A stretch of DNA of 23,128 nucleotides. Origin: Hypsibius dujardini (lineage: Eukaryota > Tardigrada > Eutardigrada > Parachela > Hypsibiidae). Location: NCBI GenBank assembly GCA_001579985.1, contig LRSR01003554.1, positions 5,667 through 28,794 of the forward strand. Reading direction: 5' to 3'. This document shows positions 1-8,759 of the stretch, piece after piece. Under the pieces are notes generated by a model. That model made no database searches, was not told the origin of the DNA, and saw only the letters and a program-made list of their open reading frames with translations. The position numbers were made by a program, and so were the translations under genes. Every line of letters starts with the position of its first letter. Position 1 is the first letter of the stretch.

Positions 1-36
1 ACAGACAGACAGACAGACAGACAGGCAGGCAGGCAG
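1..36. repeat. (ACAG)n/(GGCA)n microsatellite
   Basis: Six ACAG units followed by three GGCA units, running off the left edge of the window. It lies in the presumed intron upstream of the RILP-like exon at 178 and is the reverse complement of the long CTGT array at 604-806 on the other side of that exon. Confidence 0.9.
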
Positions 37-177
37 CAGCTGATAATAACTGTCACTGACAATGTACAATTACATCAATGCAGAGGTAGCTCATCTGGGT
101 CAGAAGAGACAGGCACGAGACGTAAATGTGTTTCATGTCAATTTCAACTGCGCTGTAAGAGCTGAATTATTGTACAG

Positions 178-639
178 GCCCTCACAGAAGTGGAAAAGCA
201 AGCCGCAGCCATCCAACTTCAGAAAAAGCGCAACCGTAACTTACAGAACCAAGCGCGGAAGCTGATGGAAGAAAAAAATCAACTGACTATTCAGGTGCGC
301 GAGGGCATGCTACAGATAATCTCCCTAGAGCATGACATGAAGGCGCTCCAGTCGGAGAACGGTTCCCAGGGGTCCACTGCCACATCCCGGTCTGCCGTTG
401 CACCGGCTGTTTCGACCGATAAGAGGTCCGCTTCGGGAGCTGATTTCCAGGAAGAGTCCGCGGATGCCCCACGCTTCACCCTCAACGAGCTGCGCAATCT
501 CATAAATGAGAGGAATCAACTAAAAGTGAAGGTCATGGAGCTGATGGATGAGCTGAGTGCTCTCAAGCCTGTCCCCACATTGAGGTTTGTTATTATCATC
601 TAATGTCTGTCTGCCTGTCTGTTTGTCTGTCGGTTTACC

Positions 640-704
<65 letters not shown>

Positions 705-1192
705 GCCTGCCTGTTTGTCTGTGTGTCTGTCTGCCTGCCTGTCTGTCCGTCTGTCTGCCTGCCTGCCTGTCTGTCTGTCTGTCTGTCTGCTTGTCTGTCT
801 GTTTGCCCGATTTTATTGCATCTGTAACAGCTTTTTCTTAGAAACAAAACTAGAGATAGTTTACATTCGATTTTTAACTTCAGTCCAAACTCAGACAAAA
901 TCAGCGATCCTTTGGATGAGATCGACCCCGATGCTCCCGTCCAAGGTCCGATCAACAGGGAACCGGAAGACAAACTGCGACCACCATCTCGGAGCAAGCC
1001 GCGAGAATCGTCAATTCGAAGCCTGTACGTAAAAACTCTCTGCTTGGCTCAAGGCAAACTATTTTTCAGAACTGTTTCGGAACGAAATATTTCCTTTTCA
1101 GTTTTCGAGGTCTTTTTGGTGATACCGGTGTCGTCGGGCAAGGCATCTTCTACACCCTGAAAGAAAGCACTGCCCATCTGGCTGATCATTGA
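178..1192 (+). CDS. RILP-like protein, last three exons (5' end outside window)
   Basis: Exons 178-584, 884-1024 and 1102-1192 join in frame. The acceptors end in acag, ttcag and ttcag and the donors are gtttgt and gtacgt; the stop is TGA at 1190-1192. The 212 codons seen encode a Lys/Gln/Glu-rich coiled coil (about 178-345), a Ser/Ala-rich linker, then at 475-571 a typical RH2 segment beginning [17 protein letters not shown]. The next exon carries [17 protein letters not shown] and ESSIR, and the last exon continues FRGLFG, giving the RILP/RILPL-like C-terminal block. Family knowledge: RILP-like proteins are dimeric effectors that bind GTP-loaded Rabs (Rab7 for RILP; Rab8/10/36 for RILPL) through RH2 and link them to dynein or ciliary/lysosomal traffic. 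The N-terminal RH1 region would lie to the left. The introns are 299 bp (filled by a CTGT array) and 77 bp. RILPL1/2-like rather than RILP is an inference; JIP3/4 is a less likely relative. Exon boundaries are read by eye. Confidence 0.85.
604..806. repeat. (CTGT)n microsatellite in RILP-like intron
   Basis: About 200 bp of CTGT/CTGC/CCTG tetranucleotide repeat filling most of the 299-bp intron 585-883. It is open in several frames (Ser-Val-Cys-Leu and Asp-Arg-Gln-Thr translations) only because the period of 4 avoids stops; it is not coding. Confidence 0.97.
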
Positions 1193-1488
1193 GGCTGTAC
1201 TCCTTTTCTCTGGCTGCATTTTTAGCTCAGCGTTTTCTGTACATATTTGCTTTAAGCTTGATTCAGAGCTGCTTTTATAGTTATTTTTTTTAGACACGGT
1301 GATTGGTTTTTTTTCCCGGAAGAGCTTCCTCAGATCTCACGTTTTGTATGGGGTCTAGACAAGCTCCGCTGGTCAGAGAGCATATAACAGTTTTCTAGTC
1401 CATTTTTATAGTTAAAAGAAAGTTACCAGTGGTAGCTTGCATTTTTGAAAATATTACCGTAGTTACAAGCAAAAAAAAAGAAAAACAT
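1193..1488. other. 3' flank of RILP-like gene
   Basis: Presumed 3' UTR and spacer between the RILP-like stop codon and the tRNA-derived array. AT-rich with T and A runs. I see no clear AATAAA and no coding signal. Confidence 0.5.
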
Positions 1489-1790
1489 GGAAACGTAAGG
1501 GATTTGAACCCTCAGCCTTTCGATCGGTCGCACAAAAAAAGCAAAAAGTGGAAACGCAAGGGATTTGAACCCTCAGCCTTTCGATCGGTCGCACAAAAAA
1601 GCAAAAAGTGGAAACGCAAGGGATTTGAACCCTCAGCCTTTCGATCGGTCACACAAAAAAAGCAAAAAGTGGAAACGAAAGGGATTTGAACCCTCAGCCT
1701 TTCGATTGGTCGAACAAAAAAGCAAAAAGTGGAAACGAAAGGGATTTGAACCCTTAGCCTTTCGATCGGTCGCACAAAAAAGCAAAAAGT
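1489..1790 (-). repeat. Tandem array of tRNA-Trp 3' halves
   Basis: Five direct units of 60-61 bp begin at 1489, 1550, 1610, 1671 and 1731 and run straight into the intact tRNA-Trp gene at 1791. Read on the minus strand, each unit contains the 3' strand of the anticodon stem, the variable loop, the whole T-arm (GGGTTCAAATCCC) and the 3' acceptor strand GCGTTTC, followed by the Pol III terminator-like ACTTTTTGCTTTTTT. Units differ by a few substitutions (for example cgcaag/cgaaag and cctcagcc/ccttagcc). None has the D-arm or anticodon, so these are not functional tRNAs. Each unit keeps a B-box and a T-run. Confidence 0.9.
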
Positions 1791-1862
1791 GGAAACGCAA
1801 GGGATTTGAACCCTTAACCTTTCGATCTGGAGTCGAACGCGCTACCGTTGCGCCAGCGCTTC
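1791..1862 (-). tRNA. tRNA-Trp (anticodon CCA)
   Basis: The minus strand folds into a full cloverleaf. The acceptor stem GAAGCGC pairs with GCGTTTC (one G-U). The D-arm is GCGC/GCGC with loop AACGGTA, the anticodon stem TTCGA/TCGAA with loop CTCCAGA (anticodon CCA), the variable loop AGGTT, and the T-arm AAGGG/CCCTT with loop TTCAAAT. The D-arm through anticodon loop matches the usual eukaryotic tRNA-Trp closely. The acceptor and T stems differ from the common GACCTCG form, but with paired changes. No intron. A T5 terminator follows on the minus strand at 1785-1789. It could be a diverged active gene or a structurally intact pseudogene; compensated stems favour function. Confidence 0.9.
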
Positions 1863-2723
1863 ATCTTGTATTCTATGACTGTATAACGCTTCAAGGTGCC
1901 TCAAGCTGACAGCTGTTGCGTATTTGGAATATCGTATTTGTAATTCCGACTGTCAAAAACAGGTGATGCCACTTGCTGCGTGTTCCTTCTGCGAACATTC
2001 AATTACGAGGTTTTGAATCTATATTTACTGAATAACCGCGGTGAAAACACAAGAACATGTTCGGTTGAAAAGAACTCGCGCGAATTGCCGCCAGCAGGGA
2101 TTATTTTATTATTTTAAGGGAATTTTTAATGTAACACAAATCCGGTCAGAATTCTTTTAAGCTCGTGCTGCGCGCGCTCGTTGAAACTTCTGTTGACCGA
2201 ATCAAGCCATTGGCCTCGGTTAGTGCAGTGGTGCTATGCATAACCGAGTGCAATAACTTGAATCTTCCAAAAAAATGTGTAACATTAAGGCCATTTAATC
2301 TCACACGTTTTGCGTAATGTCACACACTAAAATAATCCTGACCACCAGTGTCCGATTGATTCAAAAGAATGGAGCACAAGACTGCGATTAATTGATTGTT
2401 GATTCGTCTTGCGTTTGAAACAGGAATTCTTCAACTGATTTCTTTTAGTTCTCTTTAATGAGGAGTCTTTCGTGGAGGAAGTCGAGCTGGATTCTGATTT
2501 GTAGTGAATAACATTTTATGGAAATCTAATGTTTGATGGATGGATTACGGGCAAAATCTGCCGCAACGGTGGGCGAAATAAGCGATCATTCGATTGGCCA
2601 ACACTTTTTCTCGTGTTTTCATCCAGATTAAATAGAAATTTATTAATTTAACTTCTTTACTGTAATTTACTTTGTCTTGATGTTGAAAAACTTAACTCTT
2701 TATATCGAAATAAGCTTTTATCC
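1863..2723. other. Intergenic, no gene seen
   Basis: No convincing coding sequence. At 2215-2248 there is a hairpin, CTCGGTTA...TAACCGAG with an inner TGCA/TGCA extension. Its core (TGCACTAACCGAG on one strand) recurs in the fold-back at 2724, so it is probably a fragment of the same repeat family. Confidence 0.5.
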
Positions 2724-2844
2724 ACATGTGGCAAAAACGTTGCACTAACCGAGTTAAGCCATTACACTCGTTGCATGGCTGTTGTACACAGCCGTCGAGT
2801 TAAAGTGCTTGATACGGTCAGCGTAAGGTTTTTGCCACGTGTGT
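2724..2844. repeat. Fold-back inverted repeat
   Basis: Two arms of about 57 bp, about 75% complementary by eye. The outer part is CACATGTGGCAAAAAC against GTTTTTGCCACGTGTG, and the inner part closes on GGCTGTTGTACACAGCC. It is a MITE-like or fold-back element; no transposase and no certain target-site duplication are visible. Confidence 0.7.
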
Positions 2845-2865
2845 AGCTTTGTAATTCGCCGAAAA

Positions 2866-2966
2866 TTTCACAAACTCAAAACAAAACCACGTGGTTTCAC
2901 AAAACCAAAACAAAACCACGTGGTTTCACAAAACCAAAACAAAACCACGTGGTTTCACAAAACCAC
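2866..2966. repeat. 29-bp tandem repeat with CCACGTGG palindrome
   Basis: Three units of about 29 bp (acaaaaccacgtggtttcac core) with CCACGTGG at 2887, 2916 and 2945, plus partial units on both sides. Each unit centres on the palindrome AAACCACGTGGTTT, which contains the E-box CACGTG. Confidence 0.85.
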
Positions 2967-2977
2967 GTCGAAATTAA

Positions 2978-3398
2978 ACGACAGAAGTGAATTCTCTATT
3001 GAATGAGTGGTGACCCACTTTCCCCTCTGCACGGGGAGCGGAGTTGTGTCAAATTGTGTGAAGCAATTGAGTAAAATCGGTGCTGTATTTTCGCGTTAGA
3101 CAGGGGCAGCGTACGAGCTGTGGAACGTCTAATCGGCCACGGGGCGCTTGTGTTGTGTGTAGGGTGCACACAGCCGTGCACACGTTCCACTCCAGTACGA
3201 CTTGTCCCTGTCCACCGCGAAAATACAGTGTTAGGGACTTTCGGAAGTTCGGGTGCTCTTGAGCAAAGACGAAAAAACGTCGACAAACCGCCATTTCACC
3301 GGAATCTATTGACATTGGACGACAGAGAAATGAATTCTCTATCGAATGAGTGGTGATCTACTTCCCTAACTGCACGAGGAGCGGAGCAGTGTCCAATG
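2978..3398. repeat. Composite repeat: direct repeats around a fold-back core
   Basis: A ~75-bp sequence (gaattctctattgaatgag, then a gtggtga...gcggag stretch) at 2978-3051 recurs in direct orientation at 3319-3398. Between them, 3082-3228 is a fold-back whose ~47-bp arms share CTGTATTTTCGCG, GACAGGG and GTGGAACGT. A third, inverted copy of the direct-repeat segment is at 11683-11742. The short ORFs here mirror each other on both strands because of the fold-back; I do not treat them as genes. Confidence 0.7.
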
Positions 3399-3724
3399 GA
3401 AGGGAGGAGCTAAGTGAAATGGACACATGGTAGTGCAGAGACATAGCGAAGAACACGACAAGGAAGAACAATGCGGCAGTAGTTTTAACTTGTCAGCAAA
3501 CAAATTGTGCCAACTCATTCTGAAGCTTTTTGCGGTGCCACAAGAATATTCAAGATATAAACTGACTTTATCACGTCCGAAGTTGTTGATACTAGTACAA
3601 TTGTGTGTGCTAAACGCATGGTTCTTCAAAATTGAATCAACAGTACAAGATTGTGTCATTAAACAGTGTGACTATAAAACTTACTACTTGCAAACTCTCC
3701 ACCAAACAAGGCACCTGGCAGTAA
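3399..3724. other. Intergenic, one ORF without recognisable features
   Basis: An open frame at 3427-3741 (+) of about 104 codons has no domain I recognise, no repeat signature and no splice context. I treat it as chance. Confidence 0.4.
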
Positions 3725-4163
3725 AAATCAACATCACGTGACTTTTCGTACGCGGACGCGGAAAAACAAGTCTAGGCGGAACGACGAGGAAAACACAGTT
3801 TTTGAAAGCGACGCGGAAATAAGATCTGATTAATTCGGTCAGACGGCGTGGAAGTGTGAAGTAAACGCTGAACGAGATCCCTAAACCGCAAGACGCTTTG
3901 CCGTTCACAGCAGAACGTACACAACTCTTTCAGGAACCACCACTGATCACTAACTAATCAATTAATCAACCGACGACTGACCGATTCAGGAATTAAGCAC
4001 TGTCTCTTGGAATACGCGGCGCGGAACGGAACGGAGCGGTTCAGCTCGGACGCGACGCGGAAACATTAGCTATTTTCTCCACGCGGAGCGGTGCGGTATT
4101 TCCGCGTCGCGGAGCGGTACGGTATTTCCGCGTCGCGTCCGCGTCGCGCGCGGATGTTGATCT
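3725..4163. repeat. CGCGGA-rich repeat element
   Basis: The sequence is bounded by ATCAACATC at the left and its complement GATGTTGAT at the right, with CGCGGACGCGGA-type motifs inside both ends and a short GCGGAACGGAACGGAGCGG array. ACCTGGCAGT followed by AAAA (left) or GAAA (right) flanks it in direct orientation, which could be a target duplication. The internal segment 3947-4048 has an inverted copy at 16466-16563. Confidence 0.55.
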
Positions 4164-4287
4164 CTACCTGGCAGTGAAACCAGAATTCGTGCACAGCAAA
4201 TGCCAGAGCACACAGCGACGCCAGGAAGTGCGGGAATCCTAAAGTCATTTTCACCATAAGTCATTTTCACCGAAAAGTCATTACAAA

Positions 4288-4661
4288 TGTTAGGTCTACC
4301 AACCGGAAGTTGGGTAGTTAACGAGTTTATTAGACTGAAAGTAGAGAGATAGGTAGAGAAGTAAACTGAAAGAAAGGAAAAAGGAAGTACAACTGTCTCT
4401 AAAACTAATAGACACATGAATATGTAGTAAAGTTTTAACTATAGAAACGATGGCAAATAGCACATACATCAACATTACATGCAACTAATTAGCTCTATCA
4501 ACAGAATAGGGTTTACAGGGTAGACAGAGTTACTAACCAATATATATATATATATATAGAATAGGTTTATAAGGTAGACAGAGTTAGTAACTAAACACAG
4601 TACTAGTGAGTAAACCGGCTGTAATGATTGAATATGAGGACTTGTTGGGCCTGGTCCAACA
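4288..4661 (-). mobile_element. Solo LTR (Ty3/gypsy-like), L copy
   Basis: On the minus strand it starts TGTTGGACC and ends ACCTAACA, the TGTT...AACA ends usual for LTRs, over 374 bp. The plus-strand flanks are CAAA (4284-4287) and CAAA (4662-4665), a 4-bp target-site duplication as expected for gypsy-type integration, so this is a solo LTR and not half of a full element. It carries AATAAA (minus strand, 4331-4326). It is homologous over its length to 7121-7424 and more distantly to 12252-12587. An internal near-duplication (gtagacagagttactaac / gtagacagagttagtaac) surrounds an (AT)n run at 4541-4558. It begins 33 bp beyond the UGT1 stop codon, in the same orientation. Confidence 0.8.
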
Positions 4662-4694
4662 CAAAGATATAGTGAAGAAGTTAGGCTGAAGCAG

Positions 4695-6565
4695 TTAGAA
4701 ACTACCAAGTCTGTGAATGAGGTCTTGAAAGTCCGTGGACGATTCGCCAGATGGTGTCCACGCTTCGCTGATCTCACAGGCCACCGCTTTCGCCCTCCCC
4801 GTAAAGTCACTTTTTCCTACTACACCGACGGCTTTTTCCGAATCCATTGACCGTTGAATCAAACCGCAAATCTCCTCTGCCGGCACCAATCGCGACCCGA
4901 CCATGCCGGTCCCCTGAACCAGCACACCAACGCCCAGCTTCACGGCCAGCTGCGCCACTTCCAATTGATCCCCAAACATTGGCCATCCGACGATGGGCTT
5001 TCCGCTGGCCATCGCCTCCAGCGTGCTGTTCCATCCGCAGTGCGACAAAAACACCGCCGTCGCATCGTGCTTCAGGATCGACTTCTGCGGGGCCCAGGTG
5101 AGGACGAGAAACGGACTGGCGCGCTCGTCAAACTGCCTCGAAATGACCGTCGAAATTTCCTCTGGTAAGAAGCTGTGATATTTCTCACGGAGGGACCAAA
5201 TAAACGGCCGACCGAGGCTTAGGAGAGCCTGCCCAATGACGGTGACCTGTTCCGGGGTGGGCGTGGTCAATGAACCGAACGAAACATACACGACCGAATC
5301 GGACGTTTGTCCGTTCAACCAATTCGTCACTCGTTTCTGCATGACAAGCTGAACGGACGAGCTCGGACCCTTCTCTTCGGGGAACAACGGTCCCACACAG
5401 TGAATCGTCCATCCAACCGTCTGAGGGTCTTTCACAACTTCGATCAGGTCCTCCCGTTCCAGGCTTCGGACCGTGTTAATGATGAAACCCTTCGTCAGCG
5501 CTAAAGTTGGTTTCATCGAAATCCACAAGTCTTTAAGGTCCGCCATCACCGCGGCCATTGGTTCGCCCGCTTTCGGAGTGCGATCGAAAACTTCCAGCTG
5601 ATCCGGAGGGAGGACAGGGGTGTCTTGGTTGATGGCCAACAGATACTGAACCTGCCCGACAGCTCCGGAATCGAAGCTGTAAAAGGGGACTCCTCGTTCG
5701 GCGCAGACGCGGAACTCCGCGCTGAGGAAGTAGTCCGCGATCATCACGTCCACCGGCGTGGTGAATGCTGCTACCCTAAAACGAAGTACGATAGGTCAGA
5801 CGAAAGTTCAACTTTTATACGCCATTCCGCACAGAATTTGTGAGGTCGTTGACAGGGCGTGTGACACCACTCTTTTTATCCGTCTAAATTTATGTCAAGC
5901 GATATGTGTGAGCTTTCAAAATTCACACGCTTTATTCATTTTTATTTGAACAGCGAGCAGAATGTTTCAGTTTTGAGAAATAAATGACAGAATAAAAGTC
6001 TTCAGAGGCGCGTATCTTTTGATCAAGAATCGAACATTTTTAGTTGAGTTGAGCTTAATTGGATTTGTAGCATGAGAACTGAAGACTCGGATAAAAATAA
6101 ATGCGATTTAGTTATTTCTTTGGAACTTTGTGCGTTTTGTGGTCACAGGATGTGTGAGATATAAACCGCTCTTTCTACGTACAAATCTAAAGGAGACTAT
6201 TCATCTTTAATGTGTACTAGGGCTAACATCGATTTCGGTTCCTGCCGCGTAGGCATGCTCCGGAGGAAGTGAGCGAATGCGGGTAAGACATCGGCGAACG
6301 CCTTCCCGAGAGCTCCGTCGGTGATGACGTCCTCCAGATCGTCGACGACCTGGTCAGCGATGCCGTAGAGCTGGACGTCGTCGGTCGGCTGGAGGAGCTC
6401 GCGCTTGGCGAAATCCGGGAGCTTCGACGCGGACACGGCGAAGGTGACACGGTAGAATTTGCTGACTTTTTTGGCCAGTTCCAGGAGCGGGATGATGTGT
6501 CCGAAGGCTGGGAAAGTGGCGAAGAGGATGTGGATATTCGGATTCCGGTGGATCGTCGTCGTCAT
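4695..6565 (-). CDS. Plant-type UDP-glycosyltransferase (UGT1)
   Basis: Exon 1 is 6565-6228 and exon 2 is 5775-4695. The donor is gttagc and the acceptor ttttag, intron phase 2, giving 472 residues. It is a GT1-family enzyme that should transfer a sugar from a UDP-sugar to a small lipophilic acceptor. Visible features: catalytic His23 in FPAFGHIIP; partner Asp127 in VMIADYF; a 44-residue PSPG donor-binding box at about 340-383 starting WAPQKS, with HCGWNS, WPMFGDQ and a final Gln. In plants the final Gln favours UDP-glucose over UDP-galactose. It has neither the signal peptide nor the C-terminal membrane anchor of animal UGTs, and HCGWNS replaces their HGGxNG-type motif, so it is probably cytosolic and possibly acquired by horizontal transfer. 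I chose the ATG at 6565 because it starts just before the first beta strand; an upstream in-frame ATG at 6640 would add 25 residues. Its paralogue is UGT2 (18965-21486). The intron holds a dispersed repeat. Confidence 0.9.
5790..6045 (+). repeat. Dispersed repeat inside UGT1 intron
   Basis: From the TTCAACTTTTA motif through attccgcacagaatttgtga and tgacaccactctttttat to taaaagtcttcag and ttgatcaagaat, this sequence is repeated in inverted orientation at 7575-7790, with a few small indels. The two copies lie either side of UGT1 exon 1. No ORF or transposase is visible, so the element class is unknown. Confidence 0.75.
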
Positions 6566-7120
6566 GGCGGCAGTTTGAGGGGAGTTTATGATTGAAAATG
6601 CGATATGAAAATGTTGTCTCGTTTGTGAATAAAAAGCCAAGCTCTTCGTGCGGTAAATGTTTGATTGAAAAAGGGTGCTGAATTTGTTGTGGCGCTGACA
6701 AGTGCTGACAAGTTATGTAACTTGGCCTGCTTATCGTGCAAGATTTTTCAATAATAAGACAGTGTCAACGGTTATCAGTGCCTCCAGCGGAAGGTGGTTC
6801 AACGAAGTCTGCCGTATTTGCGAGAAGAATTTGCGACCGAAAATTGTCTGCCCAGCTGAGTTTTATGCCGGCACAGACGAGTACTCGTACCGATAAAGAT
6901 AACTGAATCCGAACACTTTTGCATATCAATTTTGCAGTTGAATTTTGCGCCAGTCTGGACTGTTATGAGATAACGTTTAGGTAAGGTGACCTTGGGACAC
7001 CCTGTTCAGTTAAGACAAGCGGCCAGCTAACAAGAGAAGGCAAATTCTGGGAGGTGAAATCTTGCAGCAGATTTTATAATTTTGAATGTGAAGTGAAGTG
7101 TGAGTGAAACACTAACCTAA
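6566..7120. other. UGT1 upstream region
   Basis: This is the 5' flank of UGT1 on the minus strand. No clear TATA box is visible near the start codon. No other gene is seen; a ~64-codon frame at 6702-6896 (+) has no features. Confidence 0.45.
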
Positions 7121-7424
7121 TGTTAGGTTTACTAACAGGAAGTTGGATAGATAACAAGTTTATTAGACTGAAAGTATAGATATGTAGAAACGAGAAATGG
7201 AAGATAGCTAACTGCTGCTATAACTAATAAAGCATATGATTATATAGTAAAGTGTTAACTATAGAACTTTTAGTAAACAGCACATACATCAGAATTACAT
7301 ACAAATAATTCTGATGTTACAGCAGGATAGAGTTAATAGGGTGGATAGATTCACTAAGCAAGGTACTAGTGAGTAAAAGAGCTATAATGATTGGATATGG
7401 GGACTTGATGGGCGTGGTCCAACA
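7121..7424 (-). mobile_element. Solo LTR (Ty3/gypsy-like), R copy
   Basis: The minus strand begins TGTTGGACC and ends ACCTAACA, 304 bp, and aligns along its length with the LTR at 4288-4661 (shared catacatca, actactagtgagtaaa-like and agtttattagactgaaagta blocks). It has a TATATAA-like motif on the minus strand (7246-7240) and AATAAA near the end. The flanks ctaa and catc do not match, so no target duplication survives. It lies about 555 bp upstream of the UGT1 start, in the same orientation. Confidence 0.72.
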
Positions 7425-7574
7425 CATCAGCCAAGACGAGCTTTAAAATCAGCCACATACAAGGCTCCAAGCCACGCAGTCACAATCAACCAGTTTATCC
7501 GTACATCATGTTTTTTTGCGTACTGCAACCTCGACCAACAGGTCTATCATTTGAGACTTCCTTTCCTTCAGTAA

Positions 7575-7790
7575 ATTTTTCTATTCTTGATCAACAGAAG
7601 ACTTTGAAGACTTTTATTAATGAATAAGGCGTACAAATTTTGAAAGCTCACGCATATCGCTTCACACAAATTTAGCCTAATAAAAAGAGTGGTGTCACAC
7701 GTCCTGTGAACGACCTCACAAATTCTGTGCGGAATTTGTGTGAAAAGTTGAATTTTCGTATGACTTATCACACTTGATTTTTTCATGTGT
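7575..7790 (-). repeat. Inverted partner of the UGT1-intron repeat
   Basis: The reverse complement matches 5790-6045: TTCAACTTTT, attccgcacagaatttgtga, tgacaccactctttttat, and aataaaagtcttcaa with ttgatcaagaata at the other end. A ~72-codon frame here is the mirror of one in the intron copy and is not a gene. Confidence 0.75.
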
Positions 7791-7801
7791 ACATGTGTAT
7801 G

Positions 7802-7833
7802 AATGACAATAAACGACGTCGTTTATTGTCATT
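7802..7833. repeat. 32-bp perfect palindrome
   Basis: AATGACAATAAACGAC followed directly by its exact reverse complement, centred on GACGTC with no loop. It lies just beyond the inverted repeat ending at 7790. Confidence 0.95.
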
Positions 7834-8133
7834 TATAGTGTGCTTTAACTCGTTCTCTGGTTCGAAATTTTGGATTTAAAATGAAGCAAAAGTTAAACAG
7901 CCATTATGACAGAATATAAAAACTCGAAATGACACATTTCCGGCTGGATTCATATGGCTCTTAGTTCTCTTTACATCAACTTATCATATTTTTTCAATTG
8001 TCATTTGACTAGATTCGTTTTATGATGATTCAGTTTGGCTTTTGCTTTGAAAACCAAAGAGAAACCCATTTCTGTGATATATGCTGAACAAATTTTATTG
8101 ATTTAAGCAACAACAATTTAAACCATGTAAACG
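7834..8133. other. AT-rich intergenic sequence
   Basis: AT-rich sequence following the palindrome. I see nothing in it that supports a gene or an element. Confidence 0.45.
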
Positions 8134-8373
8134 ATGAATTGCTACGTGTTCTGCAACAATTCTTGGGAAGCTGAGATTCTGCGCTTCCCGGAACCTGAAA
8201 ACAGTGATTTCGTTTCATATTCATGTTCGCTCGACTCATCAGCAGACAGCTTAATCAATTTGCGGAGTTGTGCCAAATGGTTAGAAATAAATCGATCAAT
8301 TTTATGTAATCAACTCAGTTTTGAGCCCTCCAAACAACCTCTGCGACAACCAAACCTAGTTATATTGACATAA
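8134..8373 (+). pseudogene. Possible decayed THAP-like fragment
   Basis: A 79-codon frame begins MNCYVFCNNSWEAEILRFPE and later has CAKWLEINR. The Cys-x3-Cys start, the FP after it and the KWLE block recall a THAP zinc finger, as found in P-element-type transposases and THAP proteins. However, the spacing is wrong and the final Cys-x2-His is not visible. It is either a decayed fragment or chance, and no neighbouring transposase sequence supports it. Confidence 0.18.
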
Positions 8374-8685
8374 ATCTTGTTGTGCGATACTTCACAGAAA
8401 GAGCAAAATGACGCTTGAACATAAAAGTTAGCTGATCCATGCCGAATACTTGTATCGCCCGAATCGTATTTTGAATGAGCACTTATTTCGGCTAGCGGAC
8501 AAAAGTGCAGGCAGTTATATATTATTATTACGTCATCCAAGCAAAAATAATTTCAGGCAGTTACTGAGCTTTTATTTTAGATTTGACCTCTTTTCTTGTT
8601 ATATGTGAAAACCATTGGATATCCCAATTTAAATAGCGACTAGCTGATGGTCATTGAAGGACAGAATAAAATAGAACCCACGATG
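8374..8685. other. Intergenic, no gene seen
   Basis: AT-rich spacer up to the left edge of the segmental duplication. No coding or element signature was noticed. Confidence 0.45.
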
Positions 8686-8759
8686 ATTCACACAACTTAG
8701 CCGAAATTTGGTGAACTGGGTGTCGGAAACGTTAATTGTGAAAGCTCTGGTACGCTTAA

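Noticed and set aside
587-1032. Cys/Leu/Ser/Val-repeat and Asp/Arg/Gln/Thr-repeat ORFs on both strands
   Set aside because: They are translations of the CTGT microsatellite, whose period avoids stop codons; the region is an intron.
1429-1909. Lys/Trp/Phe-rich repeat proteins across the tRNA array
   Set aside because: The repeat unit is a tRNA 3' half; open frames arise from the repeated 60-61-bp unit.
2211-2270. tRNA/SINE-like A and B boxes (TAGTGCAGTGG ... ACTTGAATCTT)
   Set aside because: No cloverleaf forms; the stretch is a hairpin related to the fold-back at 2724, so the box similarity is probably chance.
1489-3000. CRISPR-like array of regular repeats
   Set aside because: Units at 1489-1790 and 2866-2966 are head-to-tail with no unique spacers, and the genome is eukaryotic.
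4288-7424. A complete LTR retrotransposon carrying UGT1 as cargo
   Set aside because: The left LTR has its own 4-bp target duplication, the two LTRs differ in length and sequence, and no retroelement genes lie between them.
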